The notes: generated by a model from the sequence alone, not told the origin. A stretch of 64,000 nucleotides of DNA from Oceanibium sediminis (GCF_003265325.1 NZ_QGNX01000004.1:186001-250000), one strand, 5' to 3'; shown: positions 1-8,273, counted from the first letter of the stretch. Translations and numbers: made by a program.

Positions 1-195
1 CTGGTACTGGACCACCAACTGCTGACCGGTCTGCTCGGCGAAATAGGGCTGTTGCAGGCGCGCGGTGATGTCGCTTTCCCCGCCGGGACCGAAGGGAATG
101 ATATAGTCGACCGGCCCCGCGGGCCAGTCCTGCGCCATCGCGCCCGTGGCCAGAAGCGACACAGCGGCAGCCGAAAGAAGTTTTGTGAATCGCAT
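1..195 (-). CDS. TctC/Bug-family periplasmic substrate-binding protein, N-terminal part (cut by window edge)
   Basis: This is the first 65 codons of a solute receptor for a tripartite tricarboxylate transporter, reading leftward off the window. It starts MRFTKLLSAAAVSLLATG, a typical Sec signal peptide with cleavage likely after AMA, followed by the family signature PVDYIIPFGPGGESD, where the PxGxGG turn binds the substrate carboxylate. The start ATG at 195-193 has a GGAGG-like ribosome site just upstream (about 200-207). It lies 75 bp downstream of suyB on the same strand. In sulfolactate-degrading Roseovarius and Chromohalobacter a TTT system (SlcHFG) accompanies suyAB, so by analogy this may be the sulfolactate receptor; that is inference, since the transporter membrane genes lie outside the window. 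Confidence 0.85.
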   Translation of the reverse strand, partial: MRFTKLLSAAAVSLLATGAMAQDWPAGPVDYIIPFGPGGESDITARLQQPYFAEQTGQQLVVQYQ

Positions 196-270
196 GGTAG
201 TCCTCCCTGATATTTTTATATGAGGGCCAGCGGCAGGTCTGCCGCTGGCCTTCCCTTCACGTTCGCTCAA

Positions 271-1452
271 TCAGGCCGACCGGTAAAGCTTCGTCATCGA
301 GAATTCGCGATGCCCGAGAGCCTCCGCCGCCGTGTGGCGGCCATTGGCGGTGCGCCGGATCATGTCGATCAGCGAGTCGCCGGCCTGGTCGATCGTCATC
401 TCGCGGGTCAGCACGCCGGTCACGTCCACGTCGATATGCTCAGCCATGGTGCGCAGGGTGCGCGGGTTGCCCGAGATCTTGATGACCGGGACGATCGGGT
501 TGCCCACCACGTTGCCCTGCCCCGTCGGGAAGGTGTGGATGACGTAGCCCGCAGCCGCCATCAGGGTCACGCATTCGGCCGCAGCCGAGGACGTATCCAT
601 GAAATAGAGCCCCGGCCCCTTCGTCGGCGCAACCGCCGGCCCCATTGCATCGATGTAGGTGCACTCGCGCCCGATCTTTTCCAGGTTGCCGAGCGCCTTT
701 TCCTCGATCGTGGTCAGACCGCCCAGGATGTTGCCCTTGGTCGGCTGGCTGTCGGACAGGTCGTCGGTCTGGTGCGCGAAGATCACGTCCTCGGAGTAGG
801 CCTTGAACAGCGCCTTGAACGCCTCTGCAGCTTCGGGCGTCGCCGCGCGCTTTTCGCAGATATGCTCGGCCCCGGTGATTTCCGAGGTTTCACCGAAGCA
901 GCCATACAGCCCGTTCGGGATCAGCTTGTCGTACATGTTGCCCACGGTCGGGCAGGACGACAGGCCGGTGGTGGTGTCGGATTCACCGCATTTGGTGGAC
1001 ACCCACAGATCGGTCAGCGGGCACTCTTCCTTCTGAAGCTCGGTCGCCCAGTGCACGAATTCCTTAGCCTTCCAACCAGCGGCACGGATCGTCTCGAAGT
1101 CGCCGTTCTGCTCGATGGAGAATTCCGCCACGGGCTTGCCCGTCTCGCGGATGCCGTCGGCGATGATCTTGGTCCAGCCCGGCTCGATCCCGATGACCAC
1201 GACGGCGGCCACGTTGGGGTTGGCCCCGGTGCCGATCATGGTGCGGAAATGGAGTTCCAGGTCCTCGCCGAATTGCAGGCGGCCATAGGCGTGCGGAATC
1301 GCCAGCGTGCCCTTGACGTTGTTCGCCACCGCCTCGCAGGCGGCGTTGGAAATGTCGTCGACGGGCAGGATCAGGACGTGGTTGCGTACACCCACCCGGC
1401 CATTTTCGCGGCGGTAGGCTTGTACGGTCAGATTGCTTGCATCATATGCCAT
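271..1452 (-). CDS. suyB: (2R)-sulfolactate sulfo-lyase beta subunit (UxaA/altronate dehydratase family)
   Basis: The 393-residue protein belongs to the UxaA / altronate-galactarate dehydratase catalytic family. It opens with [18 protein letters not shown] and carries the conserved [10 protein letters not shown] segment near residue 177, [12 protein letters not shown] near 235 and [12 protein letters not shown] near 310. The length and the C-terminal run ([18 protein letters not shown]) match SuyB as I remember it better than sugar-acid dehydratases. SuyAB removes sulfite from (R)-sulfolactate to give pyruvate and acts in the cytoplasm. The gene follows suyA by 15 bp, so the two are almost certainly co-transcribed and form the alpha/beta complex. 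A related sugar-acid dehydratase is the main alternative, but the split into a small SAF-domain subunit and this large one fits both. Confidence 0.75.
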   Translation of the reverse strand: MAYDASNLTVQAYRRENGRVGVRNHVLILPVDDISNAACEAVANNVKGTLAIPHAYGRLQFGEDLELHFRTMIGTGANPNVAAVVVIGIEPGWTKIIADGIRETGKPVAEFSIEQNGDFETIRAAGWKAKEFVHWATELQKEECPLTDLWVSTKCGESDTTTGLSSCPTVGNMYDKLIPNGLYGCFGETSEITGAEHICEKRAATPEAAEAFKALFKAYSEDVIFAHQTDDLSDSQPTKGNILGGLTTIEEKALGNLEKIGRECTYIDAMGPAVAPTKGPGLYFMDTSSAAAECVTLMAAAGYVIHTFPTGQGNVVGNPIVPVIKISGNPRTLRTMAEHIDVDVTGVLTREMTIDQAGDSLIDMIRRTANGRHTAAEALGHREFSMTKLYRSA

Positions 1453-1467
1453 TTCGATCGGTACTCC

Positions 1468-1755
1468 TTACCAGCGCTTCGTTTTGCAGTTCTGGGTATG
1501 AACGTGATGGCCCTTGGCGACATCGGCGATCATCTTGCCGATATCCTCACCGTACTTGTAGACGGTGTCGCCGGCCTTCATGTCCTTCAGGGCGACCTTG
1601 TGCCCGATCGGGATATCCTCCTTCGCGGTCAGGCGGAAATCGCTGTTGTCGTGAGTGATCACGCACAACATATCCGTTCCGGCTGAAAGCCCCTCAACAA
1701 CGACAACACCCACGTTGTCCTTCTCGTCATGCACCAGCAGTTGCGGCACGGCCAT
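1468..1755 (-). CDS. suyA: (2R)-sulfolactate sulfo-lyase alpha subunit (SAF-domain)
   Basis: This 95-residue protein has the SAF-domain layout of the small subunit of UxaA-type lyases: PQLLVHDEKDNVGVVVVEGL at the start, PIGHKVALKDMKAGD in the middle and a C-terminal HVHTQNCKTKRW. The start is placed at 1755 (MAVPQ) rather than the ATG at 1779 because GAAGGAGA sits about 7 nt upstream of 1755. It would pair with SuyB to desulfonate sulfolactate. It is the first gene of a leftward operon (suyA, suyB, TctC) whose promoter faces the GntR gene at 1850. Confidence 0.75.
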   Translation of the reverse strand: MAVPQLLVHDEKDNVGVVVVEGLSAGTDMLCVITHDNSDFRLTAKEDIPIGHKVALKDMKAGDTVYKYGEDIGKMIADVAKGHHVHTQNCKTKRW

Positions 1756-1786
1756 GTTGGTCTCCTTCGACTCACACAATGAAAAT

Positions 1787-1805
1787 TCTTATATAAGACA
1801 TCTTA
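1787..1805. promoter_or_regulatory. Putative GntR operator: three alternating TCTTA/TAAGA elements
   Basis: TCTTA at 1787, TAAGA at 1794 and TCTTA at 1801 are spaced exactly 7 bp apart. The first two form a perfect 12-bp palindrome (TCTTATATAAGA, 1787-1798) and the last two a second, overlapping near-palindrome. The array lies in the 94-bp gap between divergent suyA and the GntR gene, the expected place for an autoregulatory operator. The assignment to that regulator is inference from position and symmetry. Confidence 0.5.
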
Positions 1806-1849
1806 CATCACACTTCCCTTCATTTTGCAAGCGTGATACCTTGCACCCC

Positions 1850-2560
1850 ATGGAACCACTTGCCCGCCCCCTTTATGCTCAGGTCCGCGACGCGCTCGTC
1901 GCGCGCATCGCCGATGGCGAATGGAAAGCGGGCACCGCGCTGCCCTCGGAATTCGCGCTGGCCGCGGAGCTGGGCGTCAGCCAGGGCACCGTCAGGAAGG
2001 CGCTCGACTCGATGGCCGCCGCCAACCTGGTGGAGCGTCAGCAGGGCCGCGGCACCTACGTGCGCGAACACACCGAGGCGCGGGCCCTCTTCCATTTCTT
2101 TCCCATGCAGGCGGAGGACGGCACGCCCCTGCGGCCGGTTCCCGAACGCTGCACCATCACCATGGCCGAGGCACCGTCCGGCGCGGCGCGGCTGCTGGGC
2201 ACGCGGCGGCGCAAGCTGTGGAAGATCGATCGCGTGCGCGCAATCAACGGACGGCCCGCGATCGTCGAGCAGATCTACCTCGACCCCGGCCGCTTCACGC
2301 AGCTGCGCGAGAACACCGTGCTGCCCAATGCGCTTTACGGTTTCTACCAGGCGACGGCGGGGGTCACCGTGGTCACGGCGGACGACCAGCTGAGCGCGGT
2401 TTCCGCCGATGACGCGTTGGCGCAGGCGCTGGACATCGCGCCCGGCACGCCGCTGCTGTTCAGCCGCCGGCGCGCCTTCGATCTGCGCAACGAACCGGTC
2501 GAGCTGCGCCTTAGCTGGTTCGACACGACGGCGCAGCGCTACGGGGTGAAACTGAAGTAG
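1850..2560 (+). CDS. GntR-family (HutC subfamily) transcriptional regulator
   Basis: The 236-residue protein has an N-terminal winged helix (PLYAQVRDALVARI then LPSEFALAAELGVSQGTVRKAL, residues about 5-70) and a C-terminal UTRA ligand-binding domain with the usual LWKIDRVRAINGRPAIVEQIYLD strand pattern. This is the HutC type of GntR repressor, which typically senses the substrate of the adjacent pathway. It is transcribed divergently from suyA-suyB, so it probably controls sulfolactate use. The start was placed at ATG 1850, where the winged helix begins; the frame stays open upstream but that stretch overlaps suyA. A GC-rich hairpin directly follows the stop. Confidence 0.85.
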   Translation: MEPLARPLYAQVRDALVARIADGEWKAGTALPSEFALAAELGVSQGTVRKALDSMAAANLVERQQGRGTYVREHTEARALFHFFPMQAEDGTPLRPVPERCTITMAEAPSGAARLLGTRRRKLWKIDRVRAINGRPAIVEQIYLDPGRFTQLRENTVLPNALYGFYQATAGVTVVTADDQLSAVSADDALAQALDIAPGTPLLFSRRRAFDLRNEPVELRLSWFDTTAQRYGVKLK

Positions 2561-2581
2561 GCGCGGGCTACGCCCCGCGCC
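2560..2581 (+). terminator. GC-rich hairpin after the GntR gene
   Basis: GGCGCGGG (2560-2567) and CCCGCGCC (2574-2581) form a perfect 8-bp stem with a 6-nt loop starting at the last base of the stop codon. No T-run follows, so intrinsic termination is possible but unproven. Apart from the tRNA I see no gene between here and 3101. Confidence 0.3.
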
Positions 2582-2808
2582 ACGTCATGCGGGGCGATGC
2601 CGGACACCCGCCATGCGACACCGCCTTCGGGAAAAGCCGATGGCTGCGCCGTCCCCAATGTCTCCCTTTTCGGAAGGCAGTCTAACTCGCCCAGTAGGTG
2701 CTGTTTGACTATTGTCGCCAAGCCAGCGGCACGCAGACCTGCTGCCGCGCCCGCAGGGCAAGCGGCACCACGAAGGGGCAACGCCCTGCCTGTCGAACAT
2801 ATAGGAGA

Positions 2809-2885
2809 TGGTCGGGGCGGCGAGATTCGAACTCACGACCTTTCGTACCCAAAACGAACGCGCTACCAGGCTGCGCCACGCCCCG
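2809..2885 (-). tRNA. tRNA-Pro (anticodon TGG)
   Basis: On the minus strand the 77 bases fold as a complete cloverleaf. The 7-bp acceptor stem is CGGGGCG/CGCCCCG, the D stem GCGC/GCGC, the anticodon stem TTCGT/ACGAA with loop TTTGGGT (anticodon TGG), the T arm GTGAG-TTCGAAT-CTCGC, and the discriminator A is followed by an encoded CCA. It reads CCA/CCG-type proline codons. The gene stands alone between the GntR gene and the DUF192 gene. Confidence 0.96.
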
Positions 2886-3101
2886 ATCCGCCTGCGACAT
2901 AGCCGAGCCGCCCCCCAGAGGAAAGAGCTATTTTCCCGCCAGCCGCCCTGCCCCGCACGCGTTGCCCCAAACCGCACCCGGGCAAGGCGATGCAGGCATG
3001 AGCGCGGTCCAAGGGTCAGGAAGCGCCGCCCACCGCATGGGCCGGCAGGCGGGATTTCAAAGGTAACGCAGAAACCGGCTGGTCACCGGCGCGACGCCGC
3101 C

Positions 3102-3575
3102 TTAGCTACACGGCCAGGCGGCGCCCTCTCCGATCGCGGGGTGACGCAATTCGGCCCCCGGCGCGAGTCCGAGCATGGCGGACAGGCCGCCGTTGATTTC
3201 CAGCACGAACTGGATGTCGTCGCCGCCGGGGATCGATTCCAGGCTGCGCGGCGTCGCGTTCTGATGGATCCGCTGCACGGTTCCGCTGGCATCCGCGAAC
3301 AGCATGTCCAGCGGGATCAGCGTATTCTTCATCCAGAAGGCGACCGGGCGCGGGCTGTCGTAGACGAAAAGCATGCCATCGAACTGCGGCATGCTTTCCC
3401 GGTTCATCAGGCCAACCGCGCGTTCATCGACGGTATCGGCGATTTCGACGACAAAGCGCACACTCGTGTCGCCCATGCGCACGTCAACGGCCCCTTCGGA
3501 GCACGCCGCAAAGGCCGCCTGCGCCTGTACGCTGACGGCCAGGGCCAGGGCCAGGGCCAGGAGCAGACCCTTCAT
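3102..3575 (-). CDS. Exported DUF192 (UPF0127) family protein
   Basis: The 157-residue protein has a signal peptide made largely of Leu-Ala repeats ([20 protein letters not shown]). The DUF192 domain follows, with its hallmarks GLMNRESMPQFDGMLFVYD, FWMKNTLIPLDMLFAD and a C-terminal VLEINGG. Its biochemical role is not established. The start ATG at 3575-3573 shares a base with the stop of the upstream cold-shock gene (TGATG), so translation is probably coupled. The Leu-Ala stretch is encoded by a perfect hexanucleotide repeat. Confidence 0.85.
   Translation of the reverse strand: MKGLLLALALALAVSVQAQAAFAACSEGAVDVRMGDTSVRFVVEIADTVDERAVGLMNRESMPQFDGMLFVYDSPRPVAFWMKNTLIPLDMLFADASGTVQRIHQNATPRSLESIPGGDDIQFVLEINGGLSAMLGLAPGAELRHPAIGEGAAWPCS
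3538..3561 (-). repeat. Hexanucleotide tandem repeat in signal-peptide codons (CTGGCC x4)
   Basis: The plus strand shows GGCCAG repeated four times, followed by a variant GAGCAG. On the coding strand these are CTG-GCC (Leu-Ala) units inside the hydrophobic core of the DUF192 signal peptide. Because the unit is 6 bp, slippage would change signal-peptide length without shifting the frame. Confidence 0.7.
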
Positions 3576-4087
3576 CAACCGGATTTGCCGCCCCGCATGA
3601 CCAGGTTCGCGTGATCCCAGGAACGGATCTCCACCGCGGTCTTGCCGCGGGGCCCGTCCTTGTGTCGAACGCAGACAGCCTCGCCCGGTTGCAGGTCCGC
3701 CAGGCCGTAGAGCCTGAGCACCTCCATGTGGACGAAGATATCGTCGGGATCCCCGAAACTGTTCACGAAGCCGAAGCCCTTGGCCTTGTCGAACCACTTG
3801 ACGCGCGCCGGTTCCAACGGGCCCGCATCCGTGTCGACCTCGGCCGTTACCGGCGCGACTTCGACTGGTTCGTCCATCGTGGCTTCGATCTGGTGGATCT
3901 CGGTCGCCTGGCGACCGCGCTCGGTGCCCTGCACGTCCATCGTGATCTCGACACCCTCAGCTACAGAGCTGCGGCCGAAATTACGCAGGACGTTCGCGTG
4001 CAGCAGCACATCTCCCAGATTGTCGTCAACGACGACAAACCCATACCCCTTTGTGGAGTCAAACCACTTCACATGACCTTTAATCAT
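3575..4087 (-). CDS. Double cold-shock-domain protein
   Basis: The 170-residue protein contains two cold-shock (OB-fold) domains. The first is at residues about 3-68 ([19 protein letters not shown] then [10 protein letters not shown]), and the second at about 94-155 ([20 protein letters not shown] then [10 protein letters not shown]). An acidic linker joins them. The RNP1-like KGYGFV/KGFGFV and RNP2-like VLLHA/IFVHM motifs for single-stranded nucleic acid binding are intact in both. Proteins of this design occur widely in Rhodobacterales and are presumed RNA chaperones. It is coupled to the downstream DUF192 gene by a 1-base overlap. The 285 bp upstream (4088-4372) should hold its promoter; I see no other gene there. 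Confidence 0.88.
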   Translation of the reverse strand: MIKGHVKWFDSTKGYGFVVVDDNLGDVLLHANVLRNFGRSSVAEGVEITMDVQGTERGRQATEIHQIEATMDEPVEVAPVTAEVDTDAGPLEPARVKWFDKAKGFGFVNSFGDPDDIFVHMEVLRLYGLADLQPGEAVCVRHKDGPRGKTAVEIRSWDHANLVMRGGKSG

Positions 4088-4372
4088 CTACCAACCCTGA
4101 GACAGTTCATGGTGCGTCACAAAACACTGCTTTTCCAACGCAGGCCCCCGCAGCCTGCGCATGATCCGCTGTCACTCACACGCCCCTCAAACACACGAGG
4201 AACGCCCCCAAGAACTGCCGAGTTGATATTCCAAGCCCGGCAGGACTACAAAAGGACCCTAACACATTACAAACACAGACGCATAGGGCGCCAAAGGCAA
4301 TTTTGTGGAAACTGTGGTCGGTGCACACCTTATGGCGGTATGGCGAAAAGACAACACAACCCTTACGGGTTT

Positions 4373-5104
4373 TCAGATGTGCTGCCCGCCGTTGATTTCG
4401 ATCTCTGTACCCGAAATATAGGCCGATCCTTCGGTGCAGAGGAAATAAATCGTCTCTGCCACCTCTGCCGGGTCGCCCAGGCGGCGCAGCGGAATGCGTT
4501 GCGCCAAAGCCTCAGTTCCCGGCGAAAGTATCTCTGTTTCGATCTCCCCCGGGGCAATGGCGTTCACCCGGATGCCCCTCGGGCCGAGGTCATGGGCCAT
4601 CTCGCGGGTCAGCGCCGCGAGCGCCGCCTTCGACGTGGCATAAGCCGCCCCTGCATAGGGGTGCACGCGGTACCCCGCGATGGAGGTGACGTTGACGATC
4701 GCCCCGCCGGCGGCAGCAAGTTCATCCACCAGCCCGCGCGCCAGAACGACCGAGGCGAAGAAGTTGACGTGAAACACCTGCCCCCAGGTGCGCAGGTCCG
4801 TGGTCAGGGTGTTCAGCCGCTCCCCGCCCTCACCCTTGGGGGAAATGCCCGCGTTGTTGACCAGCGCCTCGAGGCGGCCGCCCTTCAGGCGTTCGCGGAT
4901 CACCTCGATCGCCTCGATCGTATTCTTGGGGTCGGCAAGGTCGATCTGGATGTGATCCTCCTCGCCCGCGTCCCAGGGGCAGTTTTCCGGGAACGGGTGG
5001 CGTGAGCATGTCAGGACACGCCAGCCCGCGCGGGAAAACCGTTTGACCGTCGCGTGGCCGATCCCGCGACTGGCCCCGGTCAGCAGCAGCGTGCGCTCAG
5101 CCAT
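4373..5104 (-). CDS. SDR-family oxidoreductase
   Basis: This 243-residue classical short-chain dehydrogenase has the cofactor motif TGASRGIG (residues 9-16), NNAG near 83, and catalytic Ser141 with Tyr155-x3-Lys159 (GAAYATSKAAL). The C-terminal YISGTEIEINGGQ is typical of the fold. Substrate cannot be told from sequence; it resembles 3-oxoacyl reductase / glucose dehydrogenase-like SDRs. It lies 60 bp downstream of pdxH on the same strand, and a short hairpin (AACCC/GGGTT, 4357-4371) follows the stop. Confidence 0.85.
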   Translation of the reverse strand: MAERTLLLTGASRGIGHATVKRFSRAGWRVLTCSRHPFPENCPWDAGEEDHIQIDLADPKNTIEAIEVIRERLKGGRLEALVNNAGISPKGEGGERLNTLTTDLRTWGQVFHVNFFASVVLARGLVDELAAAGGAIVNVTSIAGYRVHPYAGAAYATSKAALAALTREMAHDLGPRGIRVNAIAPGEIETEILSPGTEALAQRIPLRRLGDPAEVAETIYFLCTEGSAYISGTEIEINGGQHI

Positions 5105-5164
5105 GTCAGTCCTTTCGATGGTTGCGCATCTATCTGCGCAGCCCGCCGGCTTGAGCGCAAGGTG

Positions 5165-5761
5165 TCATGGCTGCAGGCGCGTGATGTCCCACCCCTGCCC
5201 GCTGCGCACCCAGCGGAAGCGGTCATGCAGCCGCGCCGCGCCGTCGGCCCAGAACTCGATCTCCACCGGGGTGATCCGGTAGCCGCCCCAGTACGGCGGG
5301 CGCTTGGGGTTCATGCCTTCGCGGGCGGTGACCTTCGCCACTTCCGCCAACAGCGCGCTGCGGGACGTCAGGGGCTGGGACTGGCGCGACGCCCAAGCCC
5401 CCAGCCGCGACGGCAGCGAGCGTGACTTGTAGTAGGCGTCGGCCTTCTCTCCATCCTCGCGCGTGACGGTGCCGCGCACCCGCACCTGGCGGCGCAGCGA
5501 CTTCCAGTGCATCACGAAGGCGACCTTGCCCGCGTGCTCCAACTCCTGCGCCTTCTGGCTGCCGTAGTTGGTGTAAAAGACGAAGGCGTCGTCCTCGATA
5601 TCCTTCAGGAGGACCATCCGCGCATTGGGCAGACCGTCCGAATCGACGGTCGAGAGCGCGATCGCGTTGGGATCGTTCGGCTCGCTGGCTTCGGCCTCGG
5701 CCAGCCAGCGGCGCACGATGGCCATGGGGTCGTCACCTGCGAATTTTCCATCTCTGTCCAT
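5165..5761 (-). CDS. pdxH: Pyridoxamine 5'-phosphate oxidase
   Basis: The 198-residue protein is the FMN-dependent oxidase that converts pyridoxine or pyridoxamine 5'-phosphate to pyridoxal 5'-phosphate. Recognisable blocks are [22 protein letters not shown] (FMN site), [46 protein letters not shown] and the C-terminal [15 protein letters not shown] with WDITRLQP. The start at 5761 gives the usual family length. It is divergent from fabI across about 110 bp that must contain both promoters. Confidence 0.95.
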   Translation of the reverse strand: MDRDGKFAGDDPMAIVRRWLAEAEASEPNDPNAIALSTVDSDGLPNARMVLLKDIEDDAFVFYTNYGSQKAQELEHAGKVAFVMHWKSLRRQVRVRGTVTREDGEKADAYYKSRSLPSRLGAWASRQSQPLTSRSALLAEVAKVTAREGMNPKRPPYWGGYRITPVEIEFWADGAARLHDRFRWVRSGQGWDITRLQP

Positions 5762-5872
5762 GGGGGCACTGCTCCTGTCGCTGCGGCACACGAAAGCCGG
5801 GTGCCTTGCGGCACAGATAATATTGCCATAAACCGTTGGCAAACAACGAAGGCAAAAGCGCGAGGATAACGC

Positions 5873-6694
5873 ATGGCCAATGGTTTGATGCAAGGCAAAC
5901 GTGGATTGATCATGGGCCTCGCCAATGACAAGTCCATCGCCTGGGGAATTGCGCAGGCTTGCGCGGCGCAAGGGGCCGAGCTGGCCTTTACCTACCAGGG
6001 CGAAATGATGGGCAAACGCGTGATCCCGCTGGCCGAGCAGCTTGGCTCGGACATCGTGCTGCCCTGCGACGTGACCGAAGATGGGTCCATCGACGCCACC
6101 TTCGACGCGTTGCAGGAGCGCTGGGGTCACCTGGACTTCTTGGTTCACGCCATCGCCTTTTCCGACAAGAGCGAGCTGCGCGGGCGCTACATCGACACTT
6201 CGGCGGCAAATTTCCAGCTTACGATGAACGTCTCGATCTATTCGTTCACCGCCGTCGCGCAGCGGGCTGAAAAGATGATGGGCGAAGGCGGCTCCATGCT
6301 GACGCTCACCTATTACGGTGCGGAAAAGGTGATGCCGCATTACAACGTCATGGGCGTCGCCAAGGCGGGGCTTGAAGCATCGGTCAAGTACATGGCGATG
6401 GACCTGGGCCCGCGCGGCATCCGGGTGAACGCGCTGAGCGCCGGCCCGATCAAGACGCTGGCCGCTTCCGGTATCGGGGACTTCCGCTATATCCTGAAGT
6501 GGAACGAGCTGAACTCACCCCTGCGGCGCAACGTCAGCCAGGGTGAGGTGGGTAAATCCGCCGTCTACCTGCTGTCCGACCTGTCCTCGGGCGTGACGGG
6601 CGAGAACCACCACGTGGACGCGGGCTACAACGTCATCGGCATGAAGGCCGAGGATGCGCCCGACATCGATATCGTTACCGGCCGTAAGGACTGA
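5873..6694 (+). CDS. fabI: Enoyl-[acyl-carrier-protein] reductase (NADH)
   Basis: The 273-residue protein is a FabI-type enoyl-ACP reductase, the last step of the fatty acid elongation cycle. It has the FabI nucleotide loop [11 protein letters not shown] instead of the standard SDR TGxxxGIG. The catalytic pair is Tyr157-x6-Lys164 ([11 protein letters not shown]), and [17 protein letters not shown] forms the substrate-loop region. The stop is TGA at 6692-6694. The gpt gene follows 17 bp downstream in the same orientation, so the two may be co-transcribed. Confidence 0.96.
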   Translation: MANGLMQGKRGLIMGLANDKSIAWGIAQACAAQGAELAFTYQGEMMGKRVIPLAEQLGSDIVLPCDVTEDGSIDATFDALQERWGHLDFLVHAIAFSDKSELRGRYIDTSAANFQLTMNVSIYSFTAVAQRAEKMMGEGGSMLTLTYYGAEKVMPHYNVMGVAKAGLEASVKYMAMDLGPRGIRVNALSAGPIKTLAASGIGDFRYILKWNELNSPLRRNVSQGEVGKSAVYLLSDLSSGVTGENHHVDAGYNVIGMKAEDAPDIDIVTGRKD

Positions 6695-6711
6695 CACGCG
6701 AGGAGCCTGCG

Positions 6712-7215
6712 ATGACTGACCGTTTGCCCCACGAAAAAGGCTTCCACATCTCCTGGGACCAGATCCACCGGGACAGTCGGGCGCTGGCCTGACGCCTGGA
6801 AAAGGCCGGCCCGGGTTCGGGCGGGGACTGGCGCGGGGTCGTGGCGATCACCCGCGGGGGCATGGCCCCCGCGATGATCGTCGCGCGGGAACTCGACATT
6901 CGCACTGTCGATACGATCAGCGTGAAGTCCTACAACCACCAGACGCAGTCCGAAGCGACGGTGCTGAAAGCCCCGGACGACGTGCTTATGGGCGACGGCA
7001 CGGGCATCCTGATCGTGGATGACCTGGTGGACAGCGGGCGCACGCTGGAGCTGGTGCGCAAGCTTTATCCCAAGGCGCATTTCGCCACCGTCTACGCCAA
7101 GCCGAAGGGGCGACCGATGGTCGACACCTTCATCACCGAAGTCAGCCAGGACACCTGGATCTTCTTCCCCTGGGACATGGCGCTGCAATACGTCGAACCC
7201 TACCGCGGGACCTGA
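6712..7215 (+). pseudogene. gpt: Xanthine(-guanine) phosphoribosyltransferase interrupted by an in-frame TGA
   Basis: From ATG 6712 the frame reads [19 protein letters not shown]...SRALA, then TGA at 6790-6792 (codon 27), then continues in the same frame as [27 protein letters not shown] to a normal end at 7215. The rest is a complete Gpt: the PRPP motif [29 protein letters not shown] and [11 protein letters not shown] Trp (TGG) is the likely ancestral codon, so one G-to-A change explains it. Gpt salvages xanthine and guanine with PRPP. Internal restart (GTG 6841, or later) would lose the first helix. The gene is a recent nonsense allele, a sequencing error, or expressed as a shortened protein; I score it as broken. 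Confidence 0.82.
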
Positions 7216-7363
7216 GGGCGGCGCGGGCAACCGCGGAATACGGTGTAAGTTTCGCGTCGGCTTTGCGTAAGACATGCGTCGGGCATTTTGCGCGGCCTTT
7301 GGGACCACGGGCAAATCCGAGTTCTAAGTCAGTTGCCTGACCCATTTCGCATGTGAGGGCGAA

Positions 7364-7401
7364 AAGCGGCCGTGCGCGCAAAACGCAGCGACCGGCCGCT
7401 T
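7364..7401. terminator. 9-bp stem hairpin between gpt and the NYN gene
   Basis: AAGCGGCCG (7364-7372) and CGGCCGCTT (7393-7401) are perfect inverted copies separated by a 20-nt loop. It sits in the roughly 300-bp gene-free stretch 7216-7514. It may terminate fabI-gpt transcription, but no T-run follows directly. I see no gene in the rest of this gap. Confidence 0.35.
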
Positions 7402-7514
7402 CGAGCCCTTTTGCGCACGATGGTTCGCAAACGCGCAGCTACAGCCAACGGCACTGAATGCGTTGGTATGGTTTTCCCATGCAGGCTCGGCTACTTTAAT
7501 TTTGCAAGCATTTC

Positions 7515-8273
7515 ATGAGAAAAAATTTGGCTTCCAAACCAATCACATTAGGAGAGAAACTCTCCAAAGAGCCTGTCCTGAAACCGGGTCTCAACCCCGG
7601 AGCGTGGGTTCAGCGCTCCCTGATAAAAATCTTTATTACCAGCCTGTTGGCATGCATATCCGCACTATCCTTGCTGTGGCTCCCGGGAAGCCCGGACTGG
7701 GACCGGCCAGAATTCGTAATACTCTTATCAGCTGTGTTTATTTTCTGGTGGCTTGTGACCGCCACGGTCCTTAGGAATAAAAAGCACTTCCTGCTGAAAG
7801 ACGATCGACAGGGTTTCATGGATGGTCTGCGGCTGGATGAGAAAACGGCCATCTTAGATGGAAGCAATATTTATCATTTCGGGCGTAAAAACGGATTGGA
7901 CGCACAACCACTTGGCGAGGTCGCACACAGACTTCGCTCGCAGGGGTATCGCATTGTTTGTTTTTTCGACGCAAATATCTTTTTCACGCTTGTTGAACAC
8001 GGGGCTATCCGAGGAGAAGAACGGCATTCTCTGGAAATTATTGAAGATATATTCGGGCTCGAAGAAGACGAAATCTATGTCGTCCGAAGCGGAGTTCAGG
8101 CAGACAAGTACATATTGGAATGCCTCCAATATTTGCCAGTAAGCTTTGCTGTGACCAACGACAAATTTCGCGACTACGCAATTCAATATCAGGCTGTGAT
8201 GGAAGACAGCCTCTGGCGCAAGGGCGTGGAGCTTTCAGGCGGTAAAGTCAAATTGCAAAAGCATCAACTCTAA
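7515..8273 (+). CDS. Membrane-anchored NYN-domain (Regnase/Zc3h12a-like) ribonuclease
   Basis: The 252-residue protein has two N-terminal transmembrane helices (about 36-56 and 67-86). A cytoplasmic domain follows that reads like the Zc3h12a/Regnase NYN nuclease: TAILDGSNIYHFG (Asp115, Asn118), GYRIVCFFDANIFF (Asp152), GVQADKYILECL (Asp197) and FAVTNDKFRDY (Asp216, Asp220). These match in order and spacing the metal-binding acidic residues of eukaryotic Regnase-1, so an RNase is predicted. The gene is clearly richer in A+T than its neighbours and has a weak ribosome site, which suggests horizontal acquisition. It stands alone, with no antitoxin-like partner. The role is unknown; RNA turnover at the membrane or a defence-like function are both guesses. 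Confidence 0.68.
   Translation: MRKNLASKPITLGEKLSKEPVLKPGLNPGAWVQRSLIKIFITSLLACISALSLLWLPGSPDWDRPEFVILLSAVFIFWWLVTATVLRNKKHFLLKDDRQGFMDGLRLDEKTAILDGSNIYHFGRKNGLDAQPLGEVAHRLRSQGYRIVCFFDANIFFTLVEHGAIRGEERHSLEIIEDIFGLEEDEIYVVRSGVQADKYILECLQYLPVSFAVTNDKFRDYAIQYQAVMEDSLWRKGVELSGGKVKLQKHQL

Noticed and set aside
3538-3561. The hexanucleotide repeat as a phase-variation switch
   Set aside because: A 6-bp unit cannot change the reading frame, so it cannot turn the gene on and off; only length tuning is possible.
6790-6792. TGA in gpt as a selenocysteine or Trp codon
   Set aside because: Gpt enzymes have no selenocysteine at this position, no obvious downstream stem-loop is seen, and TGA is a regular stop in neighbouring genes.
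7515-8273. NYN gene as half of a toxin-antitoxin pair
   Set aside because: No small partner gene lies within 200 bp on either side and the protein is membrane-anchored, unlike known VapC-type toxins.
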